A stretch of DNA of 64,000 nucleotides, taken from NCBI GenBank assembly GCA_012934845.2, contig WNNJ02001318.1, positions 62,001 to 126,000 of the forward strand, given 5' to 3'. Positions 23,101-34,100 of this stretch are shown here, one piece after another. The notes below the pieces were generated by a model. It was not told where the DNA came from. It saw only the letters and a list, made by a program, of their open reading frames with translations, and searched no databases. Both the position numbers and the translations under genes were made by a program. The DNA comes from Pomphorhynchus laevis. Lineage: Eukaryota > Acanthocephala > Palaeacanthocephala > Echinorhynchida > Pomphorhynchidae. Within the stretch, counting starts at the first letter, position 1. The number at the start of each line of letters is the position of its first letter.

Positions 23101-24851
23101 ATATTTAATGAAATAAATGAGATAAATATGAATGAGATCAGAGATCTGAGATAAATTTGATAATGTCATTTTATAAATGACATTAAATGAATTAAGATCT
23201 AAAGATCCTTCTTTACGATGGAGCATTGATTTAGAAATTGCTTTACTGAGAAACTAAATAAATATTTTACTTTTCTTATCCTTGAGAGAAGTAAAATTAT
23301 TTCCTGAAGTAATAAAAAAGTAACATAAAAATAATATAAGAGTAATATATTTCATATTTAATTAATAATATTTTTGATAATATTATTTTTAATAATATTT
23401 TAACAATATCATATATTGCAACTGCAATTTTAATTTCTAATAATTTTTGGTTAAATTGCATTATATTTGTCAGACAAGAGAGATTGAAAAAACGTTTAGC
23501 ACAACATAAATATAATATAAAACGAGGTAATATGTTGAGAGATGTCTTACATTATATACGTAATTTAGATCATAAGGTTAATTTTGATATAGCTTCAATT
23601 CTATCATATGAAAGTGATTACCTTGTCACTAGGCTATACAGAAGGGCTATTTTATTTTTAAAAAATATAATATTATGCCAAATAATAAAACTGATTTCAA
23701 TTTAAAATTATCACAGTTTCCGTTTAATTATTTATAATAATCCGAGTATTTTTATTTTAAATTTTATTGATTTTATTATTGGTCATTTATTTCAATATTA
23801 TTGGTCATTTATTTCTTGTTTTAGCATGTTTTTGAAATGTTTTAAATCTGATTTTTCTTCACGTTTGAAATTCAATTTGTTTTGTCTTTCAATTACAGTT
23901 CTACAATTTCCTTTATTTAATTTTATATTTCTACTAATTTTCATCTATCCTTTTAAGTTTTTTATTTACTTCATTTCTTTTGTTTTTGCTGTGCTGTATA
24001 CATATATTTTCCTTGTAATGATATTTTTGTTAAATTTTAAATTTGTTTTGATGTTTTTCCTTTGATACCAAGTTTGAGTATTTTGTATAAGTGGCAAACT
24101 TGATGCTTTTGTGCTTGAATAAAGTGTCTACATAAGCTATCGAAATATTGTAATTTTTGGAATAAAACTAATTTATATTTTATATATATTTATATCGTTG
24201 AACAATAGCGTTGTTAAAAAAAATACATAGAGCTGTCGTTAGCTGCATCTCAGTATTCTCTTTAAATGCTGATATTTCATTATATCAGCGTAATGTATAT
24301 TATGTCATATAATATATTATATCATAATGTATATTTTATTATATTCCCTCTAAATGCTGATATTTTATTAATTTTATATTACAAATCAGACTCATAATAA
24401 TATATATTATATCAAATATAATATAAAAACATATAATTTACATTTATTTATAATAAAGTCATTTAATAATAAATAATTCAATTAATATTAAATACTGAGA
24501 AATAAATCTCTCCCTCTTAATTATTAAGTAAGGTTATTATTCATGTTTCTAATTATCGGTATTTTCATTTCTTTACAATTTTCAAATATATTTATTTTTT
24601 ATCATACAAATTTGATAATAATTTTGATAGAGTTCTCCAAACAACTTGAATCATTGCCACATGAATTTGAACAGTTTGCTGAAGAGTATAGTGATTGCAA
24701 GAGTGCGTGTCGAGGTGGTGATTTGGGATGGTTTAAATACGATCAAATGCATCGAGAATTTTCAGATGCAGCATTCAAGCTTAGAATAGGTCAGATTAGC
24801 GGGCTAGTACACACAGAGAGCGGAATTCATCTGATTAAACGCACGGGTTAG
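20112..24851 (+). CDS. PIN1: PIN1-type peptidyl-prolyl isomerase (WW + parvulin), 3 exons
   Basis: Exons 20112-20169, 22538-22753 and 24631-24851 join in phase to 164 codons plus TAG (human PIN1: 163 aa), GT-AG introns. The WW domain (about residues 6-40: [20 protein letters not shown] then NKSQWEKP) is split by intron 1. The parvulin domain follows: [53 protein letters not shown]-like [18 protein letters not shown]. The catalytic cysteine (SDC), both active-site histidines (SHLL, GIHLI) and the phosphate-loop Lys and first Arg are kept; the second loop Arg of human PIN1 is Asn here. PIN1 isomerises phospho-Ser/Thr-Pro bonds in nuclear and cell-cycle proteins and in the RNA polymerase II tail. 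Introns 1 (2.4 kb) and 2 (1.9 kb) are filled with repeats. Confidence 0.96.
20560..21620 (-). repeat. Hammerhead-bearing repeat in PIN1 intron 1
   Basis: This block is richer in G+C than the rest of the intron and has no long frame. Internal repetition is visible: taaacctc followed by ctaagc.cacgct occurs near 21303-21336 and 21431-21450, each next to a ccggtgga/catcggtga word. A hammerhead motif (21212-21288, minus) lies inside. A self-complementary stretch cagctcggacaaattgtccgagc occurs at 20880-20903. The boundaries are approximate. I read it as a non-coding retroelement such as a Penelope terminal repeat or hammerhead SINE. Confidence 0.5.
21212..21288 (-). ncRNA. Hammerhead ribozyme candidate
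   Basis: On the minus strand: ACCGUC (cleavage after the C at 21283), a 25-nt segment able to form a small stem I (UGUG/CACA, with the palindrome TGTAGCTACA inside), CUGAUGA (21257-21251), stem II GAUC/GGUC enclosing a second hairpin AUCAC/GUGAU, then GAAAC (21218-21214) followed by G. CGU before the cleavage site pairs with ACG after GAA, giving a 3-bp stem III with the conserved A-U pair. All invariant core bases are present in the order of a type III hammerhead. Confidence 0.7.
21701..22420. repeat. Pair of 77-bp direct repeats in PIN1 intron 1
   Basis: 21701-21777 and 22344-22420 match except for a few bases (gaactacaattc, aagagaatgaataagttt, gtagtaatacccgg, caatacaggcatcg, tatcatgg). 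They are 643 bp apart and enclose A+T-rich sequence with no recognised coding region. They could be ends of a small element or a duplication. They are far too short and featureless to call LTRs. Confidence 0.8.
23475..23700 (+). mobile_element. Penelope-like GIY-YIG endonuclease fragment
   Basis: One open stretch reads [49 protein letters not shown], the typical second half of the Penelope GIY-YIG domain (Arg helix, H.H..D.....IL..E....R...E). The GIY-YIG start itself is missing. The fragment lies in PIN1 intron 2. 22754-23470 and 23700-24540 are A+T-rich with nothing else certain; the latter may hold the non-coding tail of the same copy. Confidence 0.6.
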
Positions 24852-25214
24852 CAAGACAAGCAGATGTGAACCATGTACACTTATATCAAATAATGGAATT
24901 ACTATTGTTTATGTATGATGAGCTATTAATAATGTACAAGAAATATTTTTATCTAACTTTTGCATTTCTAATTGAACGTGTTCTCTAACGCAAATTGTAT
25001 TTGATATTTTAAGCGAATATTTCATATGAACGCTAGATGCGCTACAAGCAAAACATGTGGATTTTATAATTTTACTGTAATAAGTATATAAATATAGTAT
25101 ATTATATAAAATCTTATATAAATTGTTTATTCTATACAAAATTTTTATACTAATAAATACTAAATACTTAGTATTTAATAAATATACTATATTTATAGTA
25201 TAAGATATGAAATG

Positions 25215-25640
25215 TTTATAACGCCCGATTTCTCTTATGCTGACTATTTCTAAACTTATTGAGCGTCTTGTGCCATATCAGGTCAATCTATACCTTGTTT
25301 CCTTGCTTCCTTTCCCCTTTTCAATCTGCCTTCCTTTCTAATCACTATACTGAACTTGTTTGTCTAAACGTTTTCAGTGATCTACTTCAAGCCTGCGATA
25401 TGACACTATGTAATGTCATAATCTTTCTTGACCTGCCTTCTGCTTTTGATATTGTTGATCAGTCTTCTCTACTATATTGGCTTCGTCATGACTACGGTTT
25501 CTCAGTTTCTACTGTAGCCTGGTTTACATCTTTTCTCACCAACGCTCTTTTTGTGTTCACTCAAACTCCTCTTCGTATATATTGTCTTTCAACTCGCACA
25601 GTGTTTCACAAGGCTCCGTTTTAGGCTCCATTGTAGATGT
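25215..25640 (+). mobile_element. CR1/L2-like LINE fragment
   Basis: Reads ISLMLTISKLIERLVPYQ, FQSAFLSNHYTELVCLNV, FSDLLQACDMTL, VIIFLDLPSAFDIVDQSS, LLYWLRHDYGFS, AWFTSFLTNA and a damaged GVPQGS region. These are RT motifs in the order of CR1/L2-type LINEs. Both ends are missing. It sits between PIN1 and the NDUFAF5-like gene. 24852-25214 and 25640-26180 show nothing else. Confidence 0.8.
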
Positions 25641-26183
25641 TTTGTCTAATTAATTGTAAATTTATTTTTTAATTAAGGTAGATTACTTCTCCGTTTCATC
25701 TGACTTAATTTGTTCGTTTGATAGACGATTAAATAAAAACTAAAATAACCACTTTTTCTATAATATTACCATTATACTATTATTATTTTTATAATATTAG
25801 TAGCACAATAAAATTTTCGAAAAATATTTAAATATATTTTTAGATATAGTTTTACCATTTTTTAGGTAAAGCATAACAGCATGCGTAAAAATTACAACTT
25901 TAATTTTGTAAAGTCAAATTGATAAAATATCATTTTTGAAAGAATTTCTAAAACCATTTACGATCATTTAATTTTGACATGTATTCGAAACTACATTATA
26001 GTTTGAAATCGAATATTTGTTTTAAATGTAAATAATCTTATTTTGTCTTGTATATTTATAATTTGTTAATTTTATTTCGTTTTATTATGTTTTTATACTA
26101 TCAGCTCTTTTAATTATTTTTAGAATAAATTAAATTGGAATATACAAATATCTGTATTATGTAAAACGCATTATCTCCTTCCG

Positions 26184-29165
26184 ATGCAACGATCATTTTT
26201 GAACTTTGTCGGTCTTCGCTTCCATTCAACTGTGGTAGCTAACATATTTGATCGATCAATGCTATCAAAGAGTCGTATGAAATATGTTAAATCGCCGTCG
26301 CAGTCCAATGATAAGTTCGATAATTATTTAAAACGAATTGTCGGTGGCCGCTTAGCAGACAGAGCACTTGATATAAAACGGGAAGAATTTAGTCGAGCAT
26401 TGGATCTATGGTGTGATTTTGGCTATTGCGCTCGACACCTTCCACCTGCTAAAGAACTAGTTTTAGCTGACATTTCTAACGATTTTACCAGTGAAGCAAT
26501 GACAGTATGTGATCTTCATGAGTTTAAAACTGAAATGATATTATCTCCCGAAGAAGAGCGTCCAGCATTACCAAAATGTGACCTAATTGTATCAAATCTC
26601 AATCTTCATAACCTAAACGACCCGATATCATTTTTCAAGCACATTCACAATTCCCTAGATGAAGAAGGGGTATTCTTGGCTTCGCTACTTGTCGACAATA
26701 CATTAAAAGAGCTGAATCAATCACTACAGACGGCAGAATTTGAAAAAATTGGCGTGGTTAGGCCACACCTATGTCCGATGCTAAAACATTACTAGCATTC
26801 ATTACTAGAGTCAGTCAAATAGATATAAACCAAAATAAGAAAATATATCCAAATTGTAATTAATTTACAATTATAAATTATATATAATTTACATAATGTA
26901 TTTTAATATTATACATTATAATAGCATATTAATATTATATTTTATATTATATTATTATATATTATAATATATAATTAATATTATATATTTTAATATATAA
27001 TAATTAATTTAATAAATAATTAATAAATTAAGTTTGTTTAAGCAAATTTAAAATTGTTTGTAACCTATCCGTATATTTGATGATTCATATTCTTTGTTAT
27101 CAACTCTACAACGTGTTTAAAACCGGATTAACATGCAGTGAATGTGTTTAAAACAAGATAAAAACATAAATCGGTTATCTTTAATATTAATCAGGATCTA
27201 CTCCTTTGTCATAATTAATTTGTTTGTTTGGTTGTCTTTAATAAAAATGTTTGCGAATTAGTACTTTACTCTTTGTAAAGTAAGTCAGTCAAAGTGTGAG
27301 TGTTCTTACTTATTTCTTTAAAATACAGGAAACCATAAGTTATTTGTATAGAATGTAAGATGGCATGTAATTCTATTAAACTAACTAAAGAAGGAAAAGT
27401 CCAAAACACCTTTTTAAGGAAAGTTTAATAGATTTTTTATAGGTTTCATGTATATTGAGAGATGTGTAAAAGCGCAATCTTTGCACTTTGACTGATTTAC
27501 CAGAATAAGGATTTCAAGGGGCAGTTCAATCAATCTTACTTCACTCTAGCATATATAATGTCAAAACGTTCCAAATAAATTATCAAGAGAATATTAATTA
27601 TTACATTAATTTGTAATAATTAGGAGTACTCCGCGAAGGTTCCAACAGCGGCGGAAAAATATACGGAACGGAAAAATACATATTTTATTTTTAAAAGTAT
27701 ATAAATATAGAGTTAAATGTCCGCTTATATCTCAGCCTCATGTTGTTAAGATTTTGCGTAGTTTATTAGATCAAAGAGCTGAGTTATTATTATATACTGC
27801 CAGAGCTTTCGCCGCGTTACGGCTTCCTCAGTGGCTTATCTAGAACATAAAACATTATACAGCGTCACAAGGGAACATTAAGAAACATTAAGGTCATTAA
27901 GGAACATTTAAGAGCAGCGCAGAACCCCTCAGCGCCATCCTACCCCAGTAACACATGGGCCATGCATTATGCACAATAACATCCTAATGTGCAACCAAAG
28001 TGCAGCGCAAGAGTAATTTACAGAGCAGATAACAAGGTATCACGGAAACTAATAGAGGCGATCCTGATAGTAAGTTCGGATGGCGACAACAGCTTAAACC
28101 ATAAAGAGGAAGCAGTGGCCTGGCTCGACTCGATGATGTGACGTAATTTCATCGTTTGTTTTGTATCTTTTCGAATTTTGTGACGCTGTTCAATGTGTTT
28201 TATGTTCTAGATGAGCCACGAAGGAAGCCGTAACGCGGCAAAAGCTCTGGCAGTATATAATAACTCAGCTCTTTGATCTAAAAAATACGCAAAATCTATA
28301 TAAATATACTTTATAAAGTATAAAAAGATTATATGATAATCTTTCTTAAGATTTTTCAAGCAAAAGACTTGAGGAAACTAAGTTTTTTAATGACTTGAAA
28401 AATCCAAGATAAATTACATCTATACAAAAGGCTGAAGAAGGTTTACCCGATTTTCGCCAATTATTTGTGTGGATAGTCTATATTTTTCTTTTATAATATA
28501 TAAATGTTTAGTCTTATGAAAAGAAAAATATATTATTTATTTTATTTATTTATTTTTCTTTATAGTCCTATGAGGATCTCCACTGAATGTTTATCGACCC
28601 AAAAATTAAAATTTACACGTTTCTAAACTCAAATGTTTAAATTGACTGACTGTTTAATCAGCCATTTCCTCGTTCAATTCCAATATTTCTTTTAATATGC
28701 CACGAATAATGTTATATAAAAATAATTTAAAAATGATTTCATCGTTTTCTACTTTCAATTACTTGAACTAAAATTTATTTTATCTGACATCCGAGAATAA
28801 ATGATTGCTTGTAAAGCTACGCATCGAGTTTACTTGGCATGTTAGAAGTATCTGGTTTTCAGCTTATTACAGTTGACGTAGACCGTATTCCTATAGGATA
28901 CCCAAATTTAGTCGCGGTGATGTCCGATCTTAAGACTATGTCCTTGTCAAATTTTTGTCTAGAAAGGCCCCTTACTATACGAAGAGATGTTCTAATCGCA
29001 GCGGATGCAATATCAAAACAGTTTTTAAGCAAAATTGGAGAACATGAAGGTATCTGCATGACTTTCGAAGTTGCCTATCTTATTGGATGGAAATTGGACA
29101 ATTCAAAAATTAAAATTGCTCGTCGCGGAAGACCTCAAGTTTCTTTCAATGATATTTCAAAATAG
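26184..29165 (+). CDS. NDUFAF5: NDUFAF5-like complex I assembly factor (2 exons)
   Basis: Exons 26184-26779 and 28817-29165 give 314 codons plus TAG. The N-terminus (MQRSFLNFVGLRFHSTV) fits a mitochondrial presequence. Matches to NDUFAF5 include IFDRSML, YLKRIVGGRLADRALDI, ALDL.C, LVLADIS, PKCDLIVSNLNLHNLNDP, GVFLASLLVDNTLKELNQSL, PHLCP, then GMLEVSGFQLITVDVDRI, GYPNLVAVMSDLKTM, RRDVLIAADAI, MTFEVAYLIGWK. NDUFAF5 is a methyltransferase-fold mitochondrial enzyme that hydroxylates an arginine of NDUFS7 during complex I assembly. The SAM-binding motif I, DLGCGRG in relatives, reads DLWCDFG here, so cofactor binding is doubtful. No GT donor fits; the join that keeps frame and homology uses GC (26780-26781) with AG at 28815-28816. 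The function may be altered, or the gene may be decaying. Confidence 0.85.
27770..28285. repeat. Inverted pair of Penelope-type terminal sequences in NDUFAF5 intron
   Basis: 27770-27870 and 28180-28285 are about 100-bp inverted arms (agatcaaagagctgag, ccgcgttacggcttcc, tagaacataaaaca and their complements), with about 10% differences around a 310-bp non-coding centre. The arms carry a hammerhead-like motif of the Penelope terminal-repeat kind. The centre (aacacatgggccatgcatt) shows no coding frame. 26796-27600 and 28290-28810 are A+T-rich with nothing firm. Confidence 0.75.
27776..27845 (-). ncRNA. Hammerhead motif of Penelope terminal-repeat type
   Basis: On the minus strand: CTAGAT (stem I part), then CUGAGGA (27831-27825; the seventh core base is variable in hammerheads), stem II GCCG-UAACG-CGGC, GAAA (27810-27807), GC starting stem III, a 27-nt loop, GCU and C at 27776 as possible cleavage base, then TTTG and ATCTA pairing back with TAGAT. 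Type I order. The inverted partner at 28210-28250 has lost the core (cacgaagga, gcaaaagc). Confidence 0.5.
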
Positions 29166-29644
29166 GACTTTGAAAAATAAATCTGTTACTAAAATAGTTG
29201 TTTAAAATATTATATACAACAGTATTTTGTTGTATTTAGTGAATTATTCAATAGTCAAAGGTTGTTTATCTCTAGATACTAATATCCTAATAACCTAATT
29301 AAACATAAGTTTAAAGATGTGATTTCAAATTATCAAACTTCTATATTTATTAATTGTATATATTTTTAAGTTGTTAACAAATATAATTTTATTATATTCA
29401 AATTTAATATTTTATTGGAATCGTATATTTTATTTTAGAAAATTATATATCGCTATGAGAAATTCTGAAGTAATTAACACCATAATATGGAATATTAGCA
29501 ATGAAAATCAAATACGATATAACGAAAACCTTAGTACTTGAGAAATATAAAAAAATATTTCTTTAAAACTTGAAAATTTAATATTTAAAAAATACTGAGT
29601 AAATACTTTAATTAACCCATTAAAGAAGATTTGTGTACAAATTT

Positions 29645-30335
29645 TACTTGATATGGCCAGTTATTGGATTAGATTGGTTAGCAATGGAGATAGCTTCTTT
29701 AACGAGTCTCCGTAATAAGTCATTTTCATAACAAATACTTTCCACTTTGTCCCAATTAATATCGTGATCAATATCTATGACATTATTACATATAGCTAAC
29801 CTCGTGTCTCATTTTCTTAGGCAATATTTATGTTGTTTTATAGGCATACAAAGCTTTTGCGACGTCTGACCTACGTATGACTGTTCGCAAACGTTACAGT
29901 TAATCATGTAAACGGTATAATTATCCGAATTAGACTCGTTTAAGCAAACCAGCTAAATTACCAGCTAAATATGCGAACATCAACTTGAGCTGTAGATACA
30001 GCAAGACAACAATAAAGACAGTCCAAGCGGCATCGGTAGTGTAAATAATGCCGGCAAAACGAGTATAACCTTTTAACTAAACTGTGACCTGCTTCCGTTT
30101 CTTATAAAACGTGCTAGTCGAAGGGCTCTTCTAATTGCCCATTCTAGATAGCAACGTGAAAAAAGTGCATTAATGACCCTTTGTTGTTGCTTGACCCTTT
30201 AATGGTGTTGCTTGTTAGACTTTGATTCACGACTAGTGTAGAAAAATAGTATATATACCCCGTTAAAAGATTCTATTGTTATAACGAATTACAATCGAAA
30301 AAGGCTCCTAGGGCGAAACGTCAGTTAAATTTGTT
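29645..30335 (-). mobile_element. Penelope-like GIY-YIG fragment with nearby hammerhead remnant
   Basis: The minus strand from 29945 to 29645 reads DNYTVYMINCNVCEQSYVGQ, KLCMPIKQHKYCLRK, then ICNNVIDIDHDINWDK, VESICYENDLLRRLVKEAIS, the GIY-YIG domain of Penelope elements with the Arg and the H.....D motif. To its right at 30285-30330 (plus) aaaggctcctagggcgaaac is the 3' half of a hammerhead-like motif whose first half is eroded. The opposite orientation suggests two different copies. The copy is broken in at least one place. Confidence 0.7.
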
Positions 30336-30339
30336 CTTC

Positions 30340-31140
30340 ATTTTTGTCATTCTATATAATTTACCTAATATTATATATAATATTAGGCTAATATTATATA
30401 ATATTAGGTAAATATTATATAAAATATTATAAATATTATAATTTATATATAATATATATAATATATGACCTATATAATATATATTGTGAAGAAAACATTG
30501 ATTTATTTATGAGTATATTATTAGTTGTCCCATATATATTTCAAAATAAGTAGGTATATAAAATTTAACCAAGCTTTCTTTTGCAATTTATTTAAAAACC
30601 GTTTGTCGTTGATGCTATAATGACATTTCATCCACTGAACGCTTAAACAATAAAAAAATTAATTACACAATATTCTTCAAAGTCTACTAAATTTTATATA
30701 AATCAAGAAATGTTCTATTATACCAAAAGTCAGTTACAAGTTCCATATTTTAATATCTGCTGAAATTTAATAACTTTTGTCCTGAAATCGACAGTAGTAG
30801 CTATTAAAAAATGAAACTGGTATGTTATGTTGGTTATAAAAAATATATTATTCAAATCAACAAATATATTATTCAAATCAACAAATATATTATATTATAT
30901 TATTATATTATTATATTAATAATATAATATATTATATATTTTATATTATATGGTATGTTATGTTGTTATAATTTACCAACATAAAATTTCTATTGTATGT
31001 TTGTAAAATTTCTATTTTACAAATTAGTTTTAGTCAAAAAGTTTTTGCGAAAGCAGTCAACATTAAGACTATTCAAAAAACTTTAACTAATTGCGTAAAA
31101 GGAGCGTTTAATCCTCTTGACAATTTAGCGCGATTTTTAC
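30340..31140. other. A+T-rich spacer before the tektin-like gene
   Basis: Mostly long runs of ATAT/TATTAT. A frame at 30993-31202 overlaps the gene start but lacks any similarity and is likely chance. Confidence 0.5.
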
Positions 31141-31149
31141 TATTCGACT

Positions 31150-34100
31150 ATGCATTTTACATCGATAATGAAAAAAAGCAAATATATGGAATTCAGCTCT
31201 GACTTATTCGATCACCTATCACAGCGAATTCGTTCAACACTTGATGTTATTAACAAACAGCAGAAACTGTCAGTGGATCATGACCTCATTGATAGGAGTC
31301 TAGTTGAACGAGTTAAGAGATCACATGCAATTAATGGTGAAGAACGAAGCTTACAGATAACTAATGATGAGAAGCATATACAGTATTTACTACATGAGCT
31401 ACAACTTAAGCAGAATGAAATTCAAAATAAAGAATCTAAGCACATTTGTATTTTATCCTTGTTAAAGTCGGTATATCTACCAATATCGTATTGGGCCATA
31501 CAGACACTAGAGCAGGTAGATTATTACAACTACTCGCGTTATGACGTATGTATGCATCAGTTAGAAGACGAAAATAAATTAATAAAACAATGTATAGAAA
31601 GGATTATATTGAATCAAAAAGGAATGGATTCCATTAAAGCACGAGCTTGGAAACTGCTGCATGTCCTCAGCGATGATCTGCAAAGCCTGCACGGTGAGAA
31701 GAATTTAAAATCACTTGCAACATCTACAAATACAGATACATGCCATAGCAGCCTTGCATATTTCATTTATTTTACATTTAGCTAGGTATAAATAATTAAA
31801 AATATTAAAAAATATTTTAAATAGATATCCTTGTTGATTGTTCGTACAATCAACTATACATTAATAGAAAAACGCTTATACAAAAATAGATGTTCTTCTG
31901 GTAATATTTATTAGTGCAAATAAATAAATATTTGCTAATTAACAAATAAATTCCATAATTTATTCAATTTTTTCATTAAAAAATGATAATTGAGAATTAA
32001 GTTTTGTTATAAAAATACACGGTTTATAAGTCCAAAAATACACATATTTTTGGACTTACTGAATTCTTTATTTTCACCTTTTTATTCCAATTTGCTACTT
32101 AACAAATCAAAACCATAATTTGTTTCATTTTGACAAAAAAAATTACACGAAATTTTTCTTGTCTACTACTAGTCCGGGTGTCGGATCGTCGAGGCAGTGT
32201 ACGAATCAAACTACTCCAGACATCGCTATCCTGGGCGACAGACCAGAGTTCTCTTTCAGATACCTCAAGACGGTCTTCGGCTAGTATCGAGATTTTTTCT
32301 CTCTACCGGTATCAATATCTATCTCGAGGTCTCTTACCAGAGAGTCCGGCCTGGAAACCCTCCGAAGAGGGCGACCCTAGACATCCTCAGAACGTGTCCT
32401 AACCATCTCAATTGACTTTCTTCGATGTGTGGAATCAGCGACTTTACTCCGAGTCTATACAAGATGACCGAATTCCTAAATATATAAGGCTAAGAACAGC
32501 CACACCGCGAAGGAACCTCATTTTGGTCGCTTGCATCCGAGATCTTATCTTTTCGATCATAACCCAAAGCTCATATCCATAGGTAAAGATAGGAGCGAAG
32601 ATTGCGCGGTAAACCGAAAGCTTCGCCTGATGACTCAACTCCCGCTTAACTAAAACATACCTGTACAAAGAACGCATTGCCGAGTTAGCTAAGCAGATCC
32701 GCTTCTCAATCTCCATGATATGCTTGCCACCCTCGAAAAAGATAACCCGAGATACTTGAAGTCCTTCACATCAAGAAGAACATTTTCTCCAAGCCGGGTT
32801 GGCATTGACACCTGAATCCGAGACGAACACATGATCATAGTATTGGAGGTACTAACCATCATGACAATAAGTCAACAAGACAACATCATCTGCAAAAATC
32901 AGAGAGGGTATCCTGATATTAATCACCAATATCCTGATATTGGTGATTCCCCGATTATTGGAACACACTCTTCGGTCACCGTTAAATCGGTATCACCACC
33001 CCAGTTCGCCAGTCACTAGGAACCTTGCCCGACTTCAATTCAACGTTGAAAATCCGTGCTAGTGACTTCATGCCTACAACGTCGAGAGTTTTTAAAGCTT
33101 CAGGTCAAATCTCATCTACTCCAGAAGACTTGACATTACGAAGTTTTTTAACAACATCAATGACCTCATACAAAGAGATGTGCTATTCCGTCGGTTCTAA
33201 AGGCTCTACTTCTACAAGAGAATGTATATACACTGGATTAGGCGACTCCTAAAATGATCGTTCCAACAACAAAGAATTTCTTTAAGGTCAGTCAGCATAG
33301 ACCCTCTGTTGTCATAGACAGTTTGAGGAGTTTTCTGCTTATCAGGTTCTTGATCGTCCTCTATAACATCTTTGAAGCTTACCTATAATCAAGTTCTAAG
33401 TCATATCCAAACTTATCCAAAGCCGCCTTCGCTTCGGTAAATGCTTGAGATGAAGCTCTCCTTGCCCTTCGGGACTTGTCTACAGCTTCCACTGATTTAT
33501 CAGACAAGGTTGCTTTATAAGCCGGTTTCTTCTGTTGAACGAAATCTCTAACTGTTGGTGTCCACCAAGCAGTTCGATGATTCTCTCCGCGATAATCACT
33601 AGGGCATTTGATCCATAAAATTTCACAGTTGCATTTGTCAAGCGAGGATCTAAACATTTTCCATTCCTAATCAATGTTCTTCACTTCTTCTGGCCACCGA
33701 GAGAAGTCATTTCTGATGTAGCCAGAAAAACTTTCTTTGGCAGAAACATTAGCTAGACGCTCCCAGCACACCCTCACACAACGTTTGTGTTTACCAGGCT
33801 TGTATAGCATCCGGTCCTGCCATCGAGTTTACTAACTACAAGGTAGTGATCGGTTAACAGCTCAGCCTTTCTATTCACATAAATGTCCAAAACATAACGT
33901 CGCAGATAAGATCAAACGATTACAAAATCGATCATGATGCTATGATCATGATGATCTCCATAAGGAGATCCTGATGCTATGTTCATCTATGGATCTGCTT
34001 ATGTTCAAAAATGGTGTTGGTTATGCATAAATTGCTACGAGAACAAAAGTGCAATAATTCAACACCACTTGCATTCAGATCGGAGAGTCCGTTTCTTCAC

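Noticed and set aside
28424-28460. ggctgaagaaggtttacccg as another hammerhead
   Set aside because: CUGAAGA and a short stem are present, but the GAAA block reads GAUUU; too little to support.
30993-31202. Separate small gene before the tektin-like gene
   Set aside because: Overlaps the tektin-like start in another frame and shows no similarity or codon bias.
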